A stretch of 64,000 bases of DNA from Caballeronia sp. NK8 (GTDB taxonomy: Bacteria > Pseudomonadota > Gammaproteobacteria > Burkholderiales > Burkholderiaceae), in contig NZ_AP024327.1 in assembly GCF_018408855.1 (NCBI RefSeq), forward strand, positions 62,001-126,000. Direction: 5' to 3'. Within the stretch, counting starts at the first letter, position 1; every line of letters starts with the position of its first letter. Positions 16,771 through 26,753 of the stretch are shown here, piece by piece. The notes under the pieces were generated by a model. The model did no database searches, was not told the DNA's origin, and worked only from the letters and a program-made list of their open reading frames with translations. Position numbers and translations under genes: made by a program.

Positions 16771-18144
16771 ATGGAGTCGAACGAAGCCAGTGCGCTGTCT
16801 CAGCGCGACGCGCAGTTCCTTCTGCACCCGTTCACGAACGCCGTGAAAAACGCGCAGGAGGGCGGCAAGGTCGTGATGCGCGGGGAAGGCATCTATGTCA
16901 TCGACGAACACGGGCAAAAGCACATCGAAGCGCTGTCGGGGCTGTGGTGCGTCGCGGTGGGCTTCAGCGAGCAGCGACTGATCGATGCAGCGACGCGGCA
17001 GTTGTCCGTGCTGCCGTTCTATCACGCGTTCGTGCAGCGCTCGCATCAGCCGCTGATCGATCTCGCCGAAAAGCTGATCGGCATGGCGCCCGTGCCGATG
17101 AGCAAGGTGTTCTTCACCAACTCGGGCTCGGAGGCGAACGACACCGCGATCAAGCTTCTCTGGTACTGGGCGAACGCGCTCGGCAAGCCGGAAAAGAAGA
17201 AGATCATCAGCCGCCAGCGTGCGTATCACGGCGTGACGATCGGCTCGGCGAGTCTCACCGGCATGCCGCACGTCCACGGCGGGTTCGATCTTCCGCTCGA
17301 CGGCTTCCTGCATCTGACCGCGCCGCATTTCTACCGCGAAGGCAAAGCGGGCGAAACCGAGGATGCGTTCTCCACGCGTCTCGCCGATGAACTCGACACG
17401 CTGATCCAGCGCGAAGGCGCCGACACCATCGCGGCGATGTTCGCGGAGCCGCTGATGGGCGCGGGGGGCGTGATCGCGCCGCCTTCGGGCTATTGGAAGA
17501 AGATGCAGGCCGTCTTGCGCAAGCACGACATTCCGCTGGTCGCGGACGAAGTCATCTGTGGATTCGGACGGCTGGGCTGCATGTTCGGCTCGGAGTACTA
17601 CGGCATGACGCCCGACATCATGATTCTCTCGAAGCAGTTGTCGTCGGCTTATCTGCCGATCTCCGCGCTGATGATCAACGAACGAATCTATCGCCCGGTC
17701 GCGCAGGAGAGCGAGCGCCGCATGACCTTCGGTCACGGCTTCACGGCAGGCGGACATCCGGTGGCGGCAGCGGTCGCGCTCGAGAATCTCGCGGTCATCG
17801 AGGAACGCGGACTCGTCGGGCGCGCGCGCGTGCTCGGCGAGCGCATGCACGCGCGGCTCGCCGAACTGGCGGCGCATCCGCTCGTCGGCGAGGTGCGCGG
17901 AGCCGGGCTGATCGGCGCGATCGAACTGGTGGCGTCGAAAGAGGACAAGAGCCCGCTGGAGATGCCGGGCAAGCTCGGCGCGCTCGCGTCCGAAGCGCTC
18001 GCGCGACGGCACGTCATCACGCGCAATATCGGCGATGCCATCGCGCTGTGTCCGCCGCTCATCATCAGCGAGAGCGAACTGGACGATCTGATGCAGCGCG
18101 TGAGCGCGGCGATCGACGACGTCGCGCGGCAAGTGAAACCATGA
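16771..18144 (+). CDS. class III aminotransferase (aspartate aminotransferase family, omega-type)
   Basis: A 457-residue pyridoxal-phosphate enzyme. The phosphate-binding segment FFTNSGSEANDTAIKLL, the ring-stacking segment in RQRAYHGVTIGSAS, the cofactor Asp in LVADEVICGFGRLG and the Schiff-base Lys288 in MILSKQLSSAYLP are all present. The family moves amino groups from terminal or omega amines to pyruvate or 2-oxoglutarate. ATG 16771 has a GAGGAAG site upstream. It leads a tight operon (RidA, GntR, gamma-glutamyltransferase) and is divergent from the ureohydrolase-like gene, so it is likely the deaminating step for whatever amine the island handles. Confidence 0.9.
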   Translation: MESNEASALSQRDAQFLLHPFTNAVKNAQEGGKVVMRGEGIYVIDEHGQKHIEALSGLWCVAVGFSEQRLIDAATRQLSVLPFYHAFVQRSHQPLIDLAEKLIGMAPVPMSKVFFTNSGSEANDTAIKLLWYWANALGKPEKKKIISRQRAYHGVTIGSASLTGMPHVHGGFDLPLDGFLHLTAPHFYREGKAGETEDAFSTRLADELDTLIQREGADTIAAMFAEPLMGAGGVIAPPSGYWKKMQAVLRKHDIPLVADEVICGFGRLGCMFGSEYYGMTPDIMILSKQLSSAYLPISALMINERIYRPVAQESERRMTFGHGFTAGGHPVAAAVALENLAVIEERGLVGRARVLGERMHARLAELAAHPLVGEVRGAGLIGAIELVASKEDKSPLEMPGKLGALASEALARRHVITRNIGDAIALCPPLIISESELDDLMQRVSAAIDDVARQVKP

Positions 18145-18155
18145 CAGGAAACAGC

Positions 18156-18662
18156 ATGCGCATTGAAACCCGCCTGCGGGAGATGGGCGTCGAACTGCCC
18201 CTGAAGGAAGTCGGGCCGTCGTACTACGGCACGAAGTACGGCAAGATGAAGCCGTACTATGAATACGGCCAGTTGCTGCTGCTTTCCGGGCAGACGGCCG
18301 GCATCGACGCGCAAGGCAATGCGCGCTTCCCCGGCCGCGTAGGCCGTTCGATTTCGGTGGACGATGCCCGTCAGGCCGCGCGTCAGACGGGCATCCACTG
18401 CGTCGCGGCGATCAAGAACGCAGTCGCCGATCTGGATCGGGTCGTCGGCTTCGCGCGCGTGCTGAACTTCGTCGCCTGCGATCCGGATTTCACCGAGCCG
18501 CATCTCGTCGCCAGCGCGATGACGGATTTTCTCGTCGATGTATTCGGCGAAGAGATCGCCGTTGCGCCGCGCGCGACCATCGGCGTGACGTCGCTCGCCG
18601 ACGACTATTGCTTCGAGACCTGGGTCACCGTCGAGGTGGCGCCGCCTGCCGGGAGGCCGTGA
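18156..18662 (+). CDS. RidA family protein
   Basis: A 168-residue protein of the long RidA group, a paralogue at family level of the one at 11899. It begins MRIETRLREMGVELPL; the core includes LLLLSGQTAGIDAQGN and VVGFARVLNFVACDPDF. RidA proteins drain reactive imines made by pyridoxal-phosphate enzymes, which matches its position directly after the aminotransferase. An in-frame ATG at 18141 overlaps the aminotransferase stop (ATGA), but the ATG at 18156 has AGGAAA in front of it and begins at the conserved N-terminus. Confidence 0.86.
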   Translation: MRIETRLREMGVELPLKEVGPSYYGTKYGKMKPYYEYGQLLLLSGQTAGIDAQGNARFPGRVGRSISVDDARQAARQTGIHCVAAIKNAVADLDRVVGFARVLNFVACDPDFTEPHLVASAMTDFLVDVFGEEIAVAPRATIGVTSLADDYCFETWVTVEVAPPAGRP

Positions 18663-19321
18663 TGTCCGACCTGCTCGTACCGAAGGGCATCTCGCTCTCG
18701 GCCGAAGACGAAGCGTACCGCTTCATCGAAAGCGCCATCCGTGCGGGGCGTTATCGCGCGGGCGAGCGGCTCGTCGCCGAGGAGATCGCCGCCGAAATCG
18801 GCACGAGCCGCATGCCGGTGCGCGAAGCGTTTCGCCGGCTGTCGGCGGAGGGCCTGTTGCGCATCCGGCCGAATCGCGGCGTCATCGTGCGCGCGCTCGA
18901 CGCCGATGAAATGCGCGAAGTGTTCGAGATTCGCGCCGTGCTCGAAGGGCTGGCGGCGCGCATGGCAGTGCCCAGGATCGATCGTCACAGCATCGCCAAT
19001 CTCGAACAGCTGCTCGACCGCATGGAAAACGCCAACGCGGACCACGCGCTCTGGGTCACGTATCACCGCGATTTTCACGAGTATCTGACCGGTCTCGCGG
19101 GCATGCCGCGCCTGATGCGCCAGTTGTCCGGGCTGCATTCCGCGATCGAACCGTACATGCGCATCTGGCTGGAACACGCCGACAAACCGATGACATCGCG
19201 CGAGGATCACGGCGGTCTCATCGAGGTGCTTCAAGGCGGCGATCCGAAACGCGTCGAAGACGCCGTGCGCGAGCACGTGCGCGCGACCATTCCGGCGCTC
19301 GTCGAATTCGTGACTTCGTAA
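18662..19321 (+). CDS. GntR-family regulator, FCD subfamily (island copy 1)
   Basis: A 219-residue regulator. DNA-binding part: IESAIRAGRYRAGERLVAEE and IGTSRMPVREAFRRLSAEGL; the FCD domain follows (EVFEIRAVLEGLAARMA, then the helix with HRDFHEYL that supplies a metal-ligand His). The ATG overlaps the RidA stop by one base, so the two are translationally coupled. It is strikingly similar over its whole length to the GntR gene at 28865, at the opposite end of the island. It probably autoregulates the aminotransferase operon. Confidence 0.9.
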   Translation: MSDLLVPKGISLSAEDEAYRFIESAIRAGRYRAGERLVAEEIAAEIGTSRMPVREAFRRLSAEGLLRIRPNRGVIVRALDADEMREVFEIRAVLEGLAARMAVPRIDRHSIANLEQLLDRMENANADHALWVTYHRDFHEYLTGLAGMPRLMRQLSGLHSAIEPYMRIWLEHADKPMTSREDHGGLIEVLQGGDPKRVEDAVREHVRATIPALVEFVTS

Positions 19322-19348
19322 TCGCATGGATGCCCGAGGATCAACGAG

Positions 19349-20944
19349 ATGAGAAATTTCGAAGCGCCGGGACGTTCCCTCGTCATGGCGAAAGACGGCA
19401 TGGCGGCGACCTCGCACCCGGCGGCGTCCTATGCGGCCATCCGCATTCTCGAAGCGGGTGGCAATGCGATGGACGCAGCGGTGGCGGCGTGCGCGGTGCA
19501 GTGCGTGGTCGAGCCGGGATCGACGGGAATCGGCGGCGACTGCTTCGCGCTGTATTCGAAGCGCGGCGCGGACGACATCATCGCGTTCAACGGTTCCGGA
19601 TGGGCGCCGCAGGCGGCGAGCGTGGAAGCGTTGCGCGCGCTCGGCGTGGCCGAGATCGCGCGTCAGTCGCCACATGCGGTCACGGTGCCGGGCGCGGTCG
19701 ATGCGTGGGCGACGCTCGTCGCGGATCACGGTTCGATGCCGCTCGGAAGGCTTCTGGCTTCGGCCGTCGCGCTCGCGCGGGATGGCTACGCGGTCGCGCC
19801 GCGCGCGGCGTCGGACTGGGCGAAGCAGCGCGACGTGCTCGCAAGCGATGCGGTGAGCCGCGCGCGCATGCTGACGGACGGCCAACCGCCCAACGCCGGC
19901 GCCCTGCACAGGCAGCCGGAACTGGCGCGGGCGCTCGAGATCATCGGCGAGCGAGGGCGCGATGCGTTCTATCGCGGACCGGTCGCGCGCGATATCGTCG
20001 AATGTCTGCGAGGTCATGGCGGCCTGCATACGCTGGACGATTTCGCGCGTTATCGCGGCGAATACGTGCAGCCGATCAAGGCGAGCTTTCGCGGGCATGA
20101 GATCCACGAATGTCCGCCCAACGGGCAGGGCGTCATCGCGCTCCTGATCCTGAAGATTCTCGAAGGCTATGCGGCGGACGGCGATCCGTTGAGCGCGCAG
20201 CGTCTGCATCGCGAGATCGAGGCGACGCGTCTCGCTTATTCGATTCGCGATGCCTCGCTCTGCGATCCGCGCGCGGGCGGCGAGATGAATGTCGATGAAC
20301 TGCTGTCGGACGCGCACGCCGCCGCGCTGCGCGCGAAGATCGATGCAACGGAAGCACGCCACGCGATGGCGCCATCGCCCGCGGCGGAGCACAAGGACAC
20401 GGTGTACATCTGCGTCGTCGACAAGGATCGCAATTGCGCGAGCTTCATCAACTCGCTGTTTCATCCGTTCGGCTCGGGCATCATGTCGCCGGAATTCGGC
20501 GTGATGCTGCACAACCGCGGCCAGAGCTTTTCGATGCAGCCGGGTCATCCGAACGCCATCGCGCCGCACATGCGCCCGATGCACACGATCATTCCCGGCA
20601 TGATCACGCGCGACGGCAAGGTGCAAACCGTGTTCGGCGTGATGGGCGGGCACTATCAGGCGATGGGCCACGCGCACTTCGTCTCGAAGGTGCTCGACTA
20701 CGGTCTCGACATGCAGACGGCGCTCGACTTGCCGCGCGTGTTTCCGGTGCCGGGAACGGCTCGCGTCGAAGCCGAAGGCACCTTGCCCGACGAGATCAGA
20801 CGCGCATTGACGGAACGCGGATTCGAGCTCGTGCCGCCGAGCTGGGCGATCGGCGGCGGTCAGGCGATTTCCATCGACTGGGAGAACGGCACGCTGACTG
20901 GCGCTTCGGATCATCGGAAAGACGGCTGCGCGCTCGGTCTCTGA
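19349..20944 (+). CDS. gamma-glutamyltransferase family protein
   Basis: A 531-residue Ntn-hydrolase of the gamma-glutamyltranspeptidase family. The large-subunit start SHPAASYAAIRILEAGGNAM is classic, and the autocleavage/nucleophile Thr351 lies in HKDTVYICVVD, followed by small-subunit motifs NSLFHPFGSGIMSPEFG and the glycine-rich VFGVMGGHYQAMGH. There is no evident signal peptide, which differs from periplasmic GGT and points to a cytoplasmic role in catabolism, hydrolysing a gamma-glutamyl amide or an analogous bond. It ends the aminotransferase operon and is convergent with the amidohydrolase gene, with only 19 bases between stops. Confidence 0.87.
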   Translation: MRNFEAPGRSLVMAKDGMAATSHPAASYAAIRILEAGGNAMDAAVAACAVQCVVEPGSTGIGGDCFALYSKRGADDIIAFNGSGWAPQAASVEALRALGVAEIARQSPHAVTVPGAVDAWATLVADHGSMPLGRLLASAVALARDGYAVAPRAASDWAKQRDVLASDAVSRARMLTDGQPPNAGALHRQPELARALEIIGERGRDAFYRGPVARDIVECLRGHGGLHTLDDFARYRGEYVQPIKASFRGHEIHECPPNGQGVIALLILKILEGYAADGDPLSAQRLHREIEATRLAYSIRDASLCDPRAGGEMNVDELLSDAHAAALRAKIDATEARHAMAPSPAAEHKDTVYICVVDKDRNCASFINSLFHPFGSGIMSPEFGVMLHNRGQSFSMQPGHPNAIAPHMRPMHTIIPGMITRDGKVQTVFGVMGGHYQAMGHAHFVSKVLDYGLDMQTALDLPRVFPVPGTARVEAEGTLPDEIRRALTERGFELVPPSWAIGGGQAISIDWENGTLTGASDHRKDGCALGL

Positions 20945-20963
20945 GCGCGCGCCACGTGATGCG

Positions 20964-21833
20964 CTACGTCGCGCGTTCGAAGCCGTAGACCTCGGCCGCG
21001 TTGTCGACCATGATGCGCGCCGCGGTTTGCGCGTTGCCGCACCATTGCATGAACAGGTCGATGAGATGACCGTCGTCGGGCGGCGCGGCGGGCTTGGTCG
21101 GATGCGGCCAGTTGGTTGCGAAGAGGCATCGCTCGGGCGCGGTATCGATCAGCTTTCTCGCCAGCACCGCGACGTCCGCGTAATCCGGCGCGCCTTCGAG
21201 CGAGGTCTCGTACACGCCCGATGTCTTGACCCACGTGTTGCCGCGATCGACGAGTTCGAGCAGCGTGCGAAAGCCCGCGTGGGTCGGCTCGACCGGCGCG
21301 AGGAACTTGCCGTTGTGATCGATGACGAGCCGGCACGGCAGCGCGCGGAGCACCGCTGCGTGATCGGCGAGCGATCGGCCATCGGTTTGCAGCTGGACGT
21401 GCCAGCCGAACCTGGCGACGCGCGCGGCGAGTCCGGGCAGGCAGTCCCACGGCAATGCGCCGCCGGACAGCATGAAGAAGCGCACGCCGCGCACGCCGAG
21501 CGCCGTGAGTCTTTCGAGTTCCGCATCCGGCACGTCCGGCGGGACCACGGCGACGCCGCGTCCGTTCTCGCCGAGCGCGGCCATGGCGGCGAGCGTCGGC
21601 GCATTGTCGAAGCCATATACCGAGGGTTGCACCACGACCGCGCGCGCGAGTCCCAGCTGCTTTTGCACCTGCAAATAGTTGTCGATGCTGCCATGCGGCA
21701 CGGGTGGAAACGCGGCGGCCGCGTCCGTCGGACGTTCGGACGGCGCGAAATACGCGTGCATGTGGCAATCTGTGGCGCCGGCGGGCGGCCTGGTTGCGGG
21801 CGCGGACGGGTGGCGGATATCGCGCATCGTCAT
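20964..21833 (-). CDS. amidohydrolase (TIM-barrel, 2-pyrone-4,6-dicarboxylate hydrolase-like)
   Basis: A 289-residue metal-dependent or metal-independent TIM-barrel hydrolase of the Amidohydro_2 family. Visible: His24-x-His26 in TDCHMHAYF, His173 in VIDHNGKF, and the strand-8 position in FATNWPHPT. LigI-type lactonases carry Asp at that last position; here it is Asn241. The ATG at 21833 overlaps the stop of the upstream dehydrogenase (ATGA), so translation is coupled. It is the last gene of the long minus-strand operon and may open a lactone or cleave an amide produced by the Rieske oxygenase steps. Confidence 0.84.
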   Translation of the reverse strand: MTMRDIRHPSAPATRPPAGATDCHMHAYFAPSERPTDAAAAFPPVPHGSIDNYLQVQKQLGLARAVVVQPSVYGFDNAPTLAAMAALGENGRGVAVVPPDVPDAELERLTALGVRGVRFFMLSGGALPWDCLPGLAARVARFGWHVQLQTDGRSLADHAAVLRALPCRLVIDHNGKFLAPVEPTHAGFRTLLELVDRGNTWVKTSGVYETSLEGAPDYADVAVLARKLIDTAPERCLFATNWPHPTKPAAPPDDGHLIDLFMQWCGNAQTAARIMVDNAAEVYGFERAT

Positions 21834-22834
21834 GCGTCGCTGTGCGCCAATCGCGCCGTACGATGCGCATCGCGCGAATTCACGGCCAGCGCCACGGGCC
21901 GGCCCGCGAGTAGATCGCGCACCTGACGCACCGTTTCGACCGCCTGATAATCCGACGCTTCCGGCGTGAGCCCGGCCACATGCGGCGTGGCGACGACATT
22001 CGGCAGACGCGCGATGGCGGGATTCGGCTGCTCGTCCTTGCCGCGTCCGACATCGAGCCCCGCGCCCGCGATGCGCCCGGACCTGAGCGCGGCTTCGAGC
22101 GCCGCTTCGTCGACCAGCACGCCGCGCGAAACGTTGATGAAGAACGCGTCGCGACGCATCTGCGCGAAAGCGCGCTCGTCGAACAGGTTGGTGGTCTCCG
22201 GCGTCGCATAGGCCGCGCAGACGACGAAATGCGCTTCGCTCAGCAGTTCGGACAGGCCCGTCTGAGTCACCGCGCCATGATGAATCTCGACATACGGATC
22301 GTTGACGAGCACGCGCATGCCGAACGCTATCGCCAGATCGACGATGCGCCGCCCGATCGCGCCGTAGCCCACCACGCCGATGGTGCTGCCGTAGAGCTGC
22401 CGGCCGAGCACCATCGGATGATCGGCGAGGCCGTCCTTGTAGCTCGACGCGCTCTCGCTGATCTTGCGCGCGAGATCGATCATCAGGCCGAGCGCGAGCT
22501 CGGACACGGCTTGCGCATAACCCGCGCTGCAACGCACGACGAGAATGCCGTTGCGCGAGGCCGCCGCGACGTCGACGTTGCGGATATCGACCGCGCAGCG
22601 CAGATACGCGGCGAGCTTCGGCAGACGATCGAAGACCTCCGCCGTGCCGGGCGCGAGCCGGTCGGAAATGACGATATCGCAGTCCTGCGCGGCTTCGACG
22701 AGCGCATCGCCGCGCAAGGGCTCGTCGGTGCCGTTCATCTTCACGTCGACGAATTCGCGCAGCCGCTCGACCGCGCGCGCGCTGTAGAAGTTGTCGAGCA
22801 GATCCCTGTTATGGGTGATGAGCACGCGTGTCAC
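21830..22834 (-). CDS. D-2-hydroxyacid dehydrogenase family NAD(P)-binding protein
   Basis: A 334-residue dehydrogenase. The Rossmann motif is GVVGYGAIGRRIVD and the catalytic set is Arg in NVSRGVLVDE, the acidic residue around GRGKDEQP, and His in ATPHVAGLTPEA. It should interconvert a 2-oxoacid and a D-2-hydroxyacid. GTG 22834 is the start: GGAGG lies 7 bases upstream, and the GTGA overlaps the Rieske gene's stop. It sits between the Rieske oxygenase and the amidohydrolase, with 4-base overlaps on both sides, showing a single translationally coupled unit. Confidence 0.88.
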   Translation of the reverse strand: MTRVLITHNRDLLDNFYSARAVERLREFVDVKMNGTDEPLRGDALVEAAQDCDIVISDRLAPGTAEVFDRLPKLAAYLRCAVDIRNVDVAAASRNGILVVRCSAGYAQAVSELALGLMIDLARKISESASSYKDGLADHPMVLGRQLYGSTIGVVGYGAIGRRIVDLAIAFGMRVLVNDPYVEIHHGAVTQTGLSELLSEAHFVVCAAYATPETTNLFDERAFAQMRRDAFFINVSRGVLVDEAALEAALRSGRIAGAGLDVGRGKDEQPNPAIARLPNVVATPHVAGLTPEASDYQAVETVRQVRDLLAGRPVALAVNSRDAHRTARLAHSDA

Positions 22835-23982
22835 GCCAAACCTCCAGACAGGTGTGCGGGCAGCCGCGCGGCGACCCAGCTGTTCATCGTGTGCACCACG
22901 TCGTCGCGCGACGACAGCACGCCCGGCTTGTACAGCACGGAACTCACACCGCGCTGCTGTCTTTCGAGAATGGCGACGTCCTCGCGCGCGACGGCTTCCC
23001 AGCGTTCGAAGTACGGACGCGCGCGCTCGTCGAAGTCCGGCATCTCCGTGTAGGCGCGCGGAAAACAGCCGCCCACGCTCAGCACCGAACGGTCCGCGGC
23101 GACGGGATGGACCGCGAGCCACCACATGCAGTCCTGCGCGAACACGAGCTGCGTGAGCGGTTCGATCAGCGTGAAGAACGTGCCTTTGCGCGCGATGTCG
23201 CTCAAGCCTTCGATCTGCGGAAAGGGTGGCGGGGCGCTCTTGTCGAGCACGGCGGTCGAGACGTCGGACTGCACCTGGATCGCGTGCCAGTTCGGGCCGC
23301 CGGGAAACGTGAGACTGATTTGCGCGCCGACCGTGCGCGCATGCACGAGGCCCGTGTGGTACGTCTCCATCGCGTTTTCGAGCAGCATCTTCCAGTTGCA
23401 CGCGGCGGGAAGATCGACACGAAACACGCAGCGCATCTCCTCCACGCGATGCGATGCGAACAGCTCGGGATACGTGCCGAGATGCGTCTCGAGATCGTCG
23501 GCGGCGTCGTCGAAGTTGAGAAAGAGGTTGCCTTTCCACTCGCGCATGCGCACCGGAATCAAGCCTTCGGCGGCCGGATCGAAACCCGGTACGTCCTGCG
23601 TGCCCGGCGCGCGCAGCAAGGTGCCGTCGAGCCGGTACGACCACGCATGATACGGGCACACGATGCTGCGCTTCGCACCGCAGCCTTCGAGCAGTTGCGC
23701 CCCGCGATGACGGCAGGTATTCGCGAACGCATGCAGTTCGCCGTTGTCGTCGCGCGTGAGCACGACGGGACCGCCCGCGGTGTCGATCGCGCGATAGCTG
23801 CCCGGCGTGCGCAGTTCGTCCGCGCGCCCGACGAAGAACCAGTGCCTGAGAAAAATATGCTCGCGCTCGGCATCGAACACTTCGCGCGAGGTATAGAAGC
23901 TGCCCGGCATGCTGCGCGCCTGGCCAAGCGATTTTCCCGACCAGATGAACGGCGCCGGGCGTTGCGTGATGTCGGAATGCAT
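22831..23982 (-). CDS. Rieske non-haem iron oxygenase, alpha subunit
   Basis: A 383-residue oxygenase. The [2Fe-2S] Rieske site is Cys90-x-His92 (CRHRG) and Cys109-x2-His112 (CPYHAW); the mononuclear iron site uses His209 and His214 in ENAMETYHTGLVH, with a C-terminal Asp in the EDVAILERQQRG helix. Such enzymes hydroxylate aromatics or demethylate/demethoxylate; the CPYHAW/ENAMETYH style is closer to the O- and N-demethylating and choline-type branch than to two-subunit aromatic dioxygenases. No beta subunit, ferredoxin or reductase gene is nearby, so electrons must come from an enzyme encoded elsewhere. Confidence 0.9.
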   Translation of the reverse strand: MHSDITQRPAPFIWSGKSLGQARSMPGSFYTSREVFDAEREHIFLRHWFFVGRADELRTPGSYRAIDTAGGPVVLTRDDNGELHAFANTCRHRGAQLLEGCGAKRSIVCPYHAWSYRLDGTLLRAPGTQDVPGFDPAAEGLIPVRMREWKGNLFLNFDDAADDLETHLGTYPELFASHRVEEMRCVFRVDLPAACNWKMLLENAMETYHTGLVHARTVGAQISLTFPGGPNWHAIQVQSDVSTAVLDKSAPPPFPQIEGLSDIARKGTFFTLIEPLTQLVFAQDCMWWLAVHPVAADRSVLSVGGCFPRAYTEMPDFDERARPYFERWEAVAREDVAILERQQRGVSSVLYKPGVLSSRDDVVHTMNSWVAARLPAHLSGGLA

Positions 23983-24006
23983 GGTGTTGTCCTTCGTGCG
24001 CGCGAT

Positions 24007-25146
24007 TTATTTCTGCTGGCCGGCGAGCGCGAACTTGCCGTCGTGCGCCGTGAAGAAATAGAGCGTGCCCTTGCGATCGCCGCTCTTTTCGAACGCGACC
24101 GGTCCTGTCACGCCGGTGACGTTTACGCTCGAGAGCGCCGCGTTGACCGAATCGCGCGTGACCGGGCCCTTGGCCTTCGCCGCCTTCACCGCGTTGCCGA
24201 TGGCAAGCCCCGCGTCGTAGCCGAGTGCCGCCCAGCTATCGGGCGCCTGACCGTATTTCGCCGTGAACGCCTTGACGAACGCGGCGCTTTGCGACGACGA
24301 ATGCGACGAAGCATCCGGATCGAACATGCCATAGAGCGTCATGCCGTCGACCGCGTTGTTGGACAGGCTGATGAGTTGCGGCGACAGCGAGCCGTCCGTG
24401 CCGAGAATCTTCGCGTCGATGCCGAGCGCCTTCGCCTGCGTGACGATCTGCGCGGCCTCCGTATAGAAGCCGCCGATGAAGAGGCCATCCGGATGCGCGG
24501 CCTTCACCTTGGTCAGGATCGTGCGGAAATCCTTGGTGCCGAGCACATAACCGCCTTCGCCGACGATCTTCCCGCCTGCCTCCTGATAGGCCGACTTGAA
24601 CGCGCCGTTCACGCCGAGACCGTAGTCGTCCTGCTGATAAAGCGTGTAGACGGTTTTGACATGCAGCTGATTGGCGGTGTACTGGCCCATCATCTTGCCC
24701 TGAATGGCATCGGTCAGGACCACGCGGCGAAACCACGGGCTCGCGTTGGAGAGCTGAGGGCTCGTGACCGCCGTGCCGATCGTCGGCATCTTGCACTTCT
24801 TGTAGAGCGGCACGGCGGCGAGCGCGATCGAGCTGAACGTATAGCCCACGACCGCCACGGTATTGTCGTCGCCGCAGAAGCGGTTTGCGGCGAGCACGCC
24901 ATCGTTCGGCTGGCCATGATCGTCGACGGTATCGACCTCGATCTTCGGGCCGCCTTGCGCGTTGATATCCGCAATGGCGAGATCGAATCCTTTCTTGCCG
25001 CTCACGCCGTAGGTGGCGAAGTCGCCGGTGAGCGTGCCGGTGAAGGCGACGTGAACCGCGTCGTCCGCCCAGGCCGGCGACGCGGCGAGCGCAAGCGCCA
25101 GCGTGGCGGGGCATAGTATGGGACACAGCTTGCGAAGAACGTTCAT
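24007..25146 (-). CDS. branched-chain amino-acid-type ABC transporter, periplasmic substrate-binding protein
   Basis: A 379-residue periplasmic receptor with a signal peptide ending near SPAWADDAVHV. It has the two-lobed LivJ/LivK pattern (AFTGTLTGDFATYGVSGKKG, then GVLAANRFCGDDNTVAVVGY with a Cys likely in the conserved disulfide). Members of this family bind amino acids, amides, urea or aromatic acids, so the ligand is not fixed. GGGGAAA precedes ATG 25146. It lies between the ATPase genes and the Rieske gene within one operon. Confidence 0.9.
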   Translation of the reverse strand: MNVLRKLCPILCPATLALALAASPAWADDAVHVAFTGTLTGDFATYGVSGKKGFDLAIADINAQGGPKIEVDTVDDHGQPNDGVLAANRFCGDDNTVAVVGYTFSSIALAAVPLYKKCKMPTIGTAVTSPQLSNASPWFRRVVLTDAIQGKMMGQYTANQLHVKTVYTLYQQDDYGLGVNGAFKSAYQEAGGKIVGEGGYVLGTKDFRTILTKVKAAHPDGLFIGGFYTEAAQIVTQAKALGIDAKILGTDGSLSPQLISLSNNAVDGMTLYGMFDPDASSHSSSQSAAFVKAFTAKYGQAPDSWAALGYDAGLAIGNAVKAAKAKGPVTRDSVNAALSSVNVTGVTGPVAFEKSGDRKGTLYFFTAHDGKFALAGQQK

Positions 25147-25185
25147 GATCGTTTCCCCTAGAGTGTGAATGATCGATGCATCACG

Positions 25186-25892
<707 letters not shown>

Positions 25893-25896
<4 letters not shown>

Positions 25897-26750
25897 GTGC
25901 GTTTGCCCAGATAGGCGGACTGCACGTCGTCGTGGGCAAGCACGGCCTGCGGTGTGCCCTCGATCAGCTTGCTGCCGAAATGAAGCACGGTGACGCGATC
26001 GGCGAGATTGCGGATCACGTCCATGTCGTGCTCGATGAGCAGAATCGCGACGCCTTGCGCGCGAATCTGCCGGATCAGTTCACTCAACTCCAGCTTCTCG
26101 CTGACGTTCATGCCCGCGAGCGGTTCGTCGAGCAGCAGCACGCGCGGTTGTGCGATGAGCGCGCGCGCCAGCTCCACGCGGCGCTGATGTCCGTACGACA
26201 ACGCGCTCGCCTGCTTGGTGGCGGCATGTGCGCCGAGTCCGACGAATTCGATCAGCCGATGCGCATCCGCGACGGCCGCCTTCTCCTGCTCACGCGCCTT
26301 CTTCGTGCGCAGCAGCGCCGCGAGCGCGCCTCCGTCGAAGCGGCTGTGCGCGCCGACGAGCACGGTTTCCAGCACGTTCATCGAACCGAACAGCCGTGTG
26401 TTCTGGAATGTGCGTCCGAGTCCGGCGCGCGCGAGCGTGTGCGAGCGCCAGTGCGGCGAACTCGCGCCGTTGATCCAGACCTGACCTGCGCTCGGCCGCA
26501 CGAAACCCGACAGCGCATTGACGACCGTGGTCTTGCCCGCGCCGTTCGGCCCGATGAGCGCGTGGATCTCGTGCTCCTGAACGTCGAGATCGAGTTGCTT
26601 CACGGCGGTCAGCCCACCGAACGTGACGGTCAGCCCCTGCGCGCGCAACGGCAGACCGACGCCGCCTTGCGTCGCGGCGCGCGTGGCACCGGCGTGAGCG
26701 TGCGCGGTGTCGATGTTCATGGCGAGGGATGGGCCTCTGGCGTTCGTCAT
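25893..26750 (-). CDS. branched-chain-type ABC transporter ATP-binding protein LivG-like
   Basis: A 285-residue ATPase: Walker A GPNGAGKTT, a LivG-type LSYGHQRRVELARAL signature, Walker B VLLLDEPLAGMN and the VIRNLADRVTVLHFGSKL end. It carries about 30 extra residues at the N-terminus, rich in Ala and His, before the first ATPase strand; ATG 26717 is an alternative start. ATG 26750 is kept because GGAGTG precedes it, leaving a 3-base gap to the permease stop. Confidence 0.92.
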
Positions 26751-26753
26751 GCG

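Noticed and set aside
16711..18132. 473-codon minus-strand frame opposite the aminotransferase
   Set aside because: Antisense shadow of a gene with a full set of pyridoxal-phosphate motifs.
18605..20914. 769-codon minus-strand frame opposite the GntR and gamma-glutamyltransferase genes
   Set aside because: Antisense shadow; the plus-strand frames show recognisable domains.
22828..25116. 762-codon plus-strand frame opposite the Rieske oxygenase and binding-protein genes
   Set aside because: Spans two real genes and their gap on the other strand, and is Arg/Glu/His-rich. High-GC codon bias keeps the antisense frame open.
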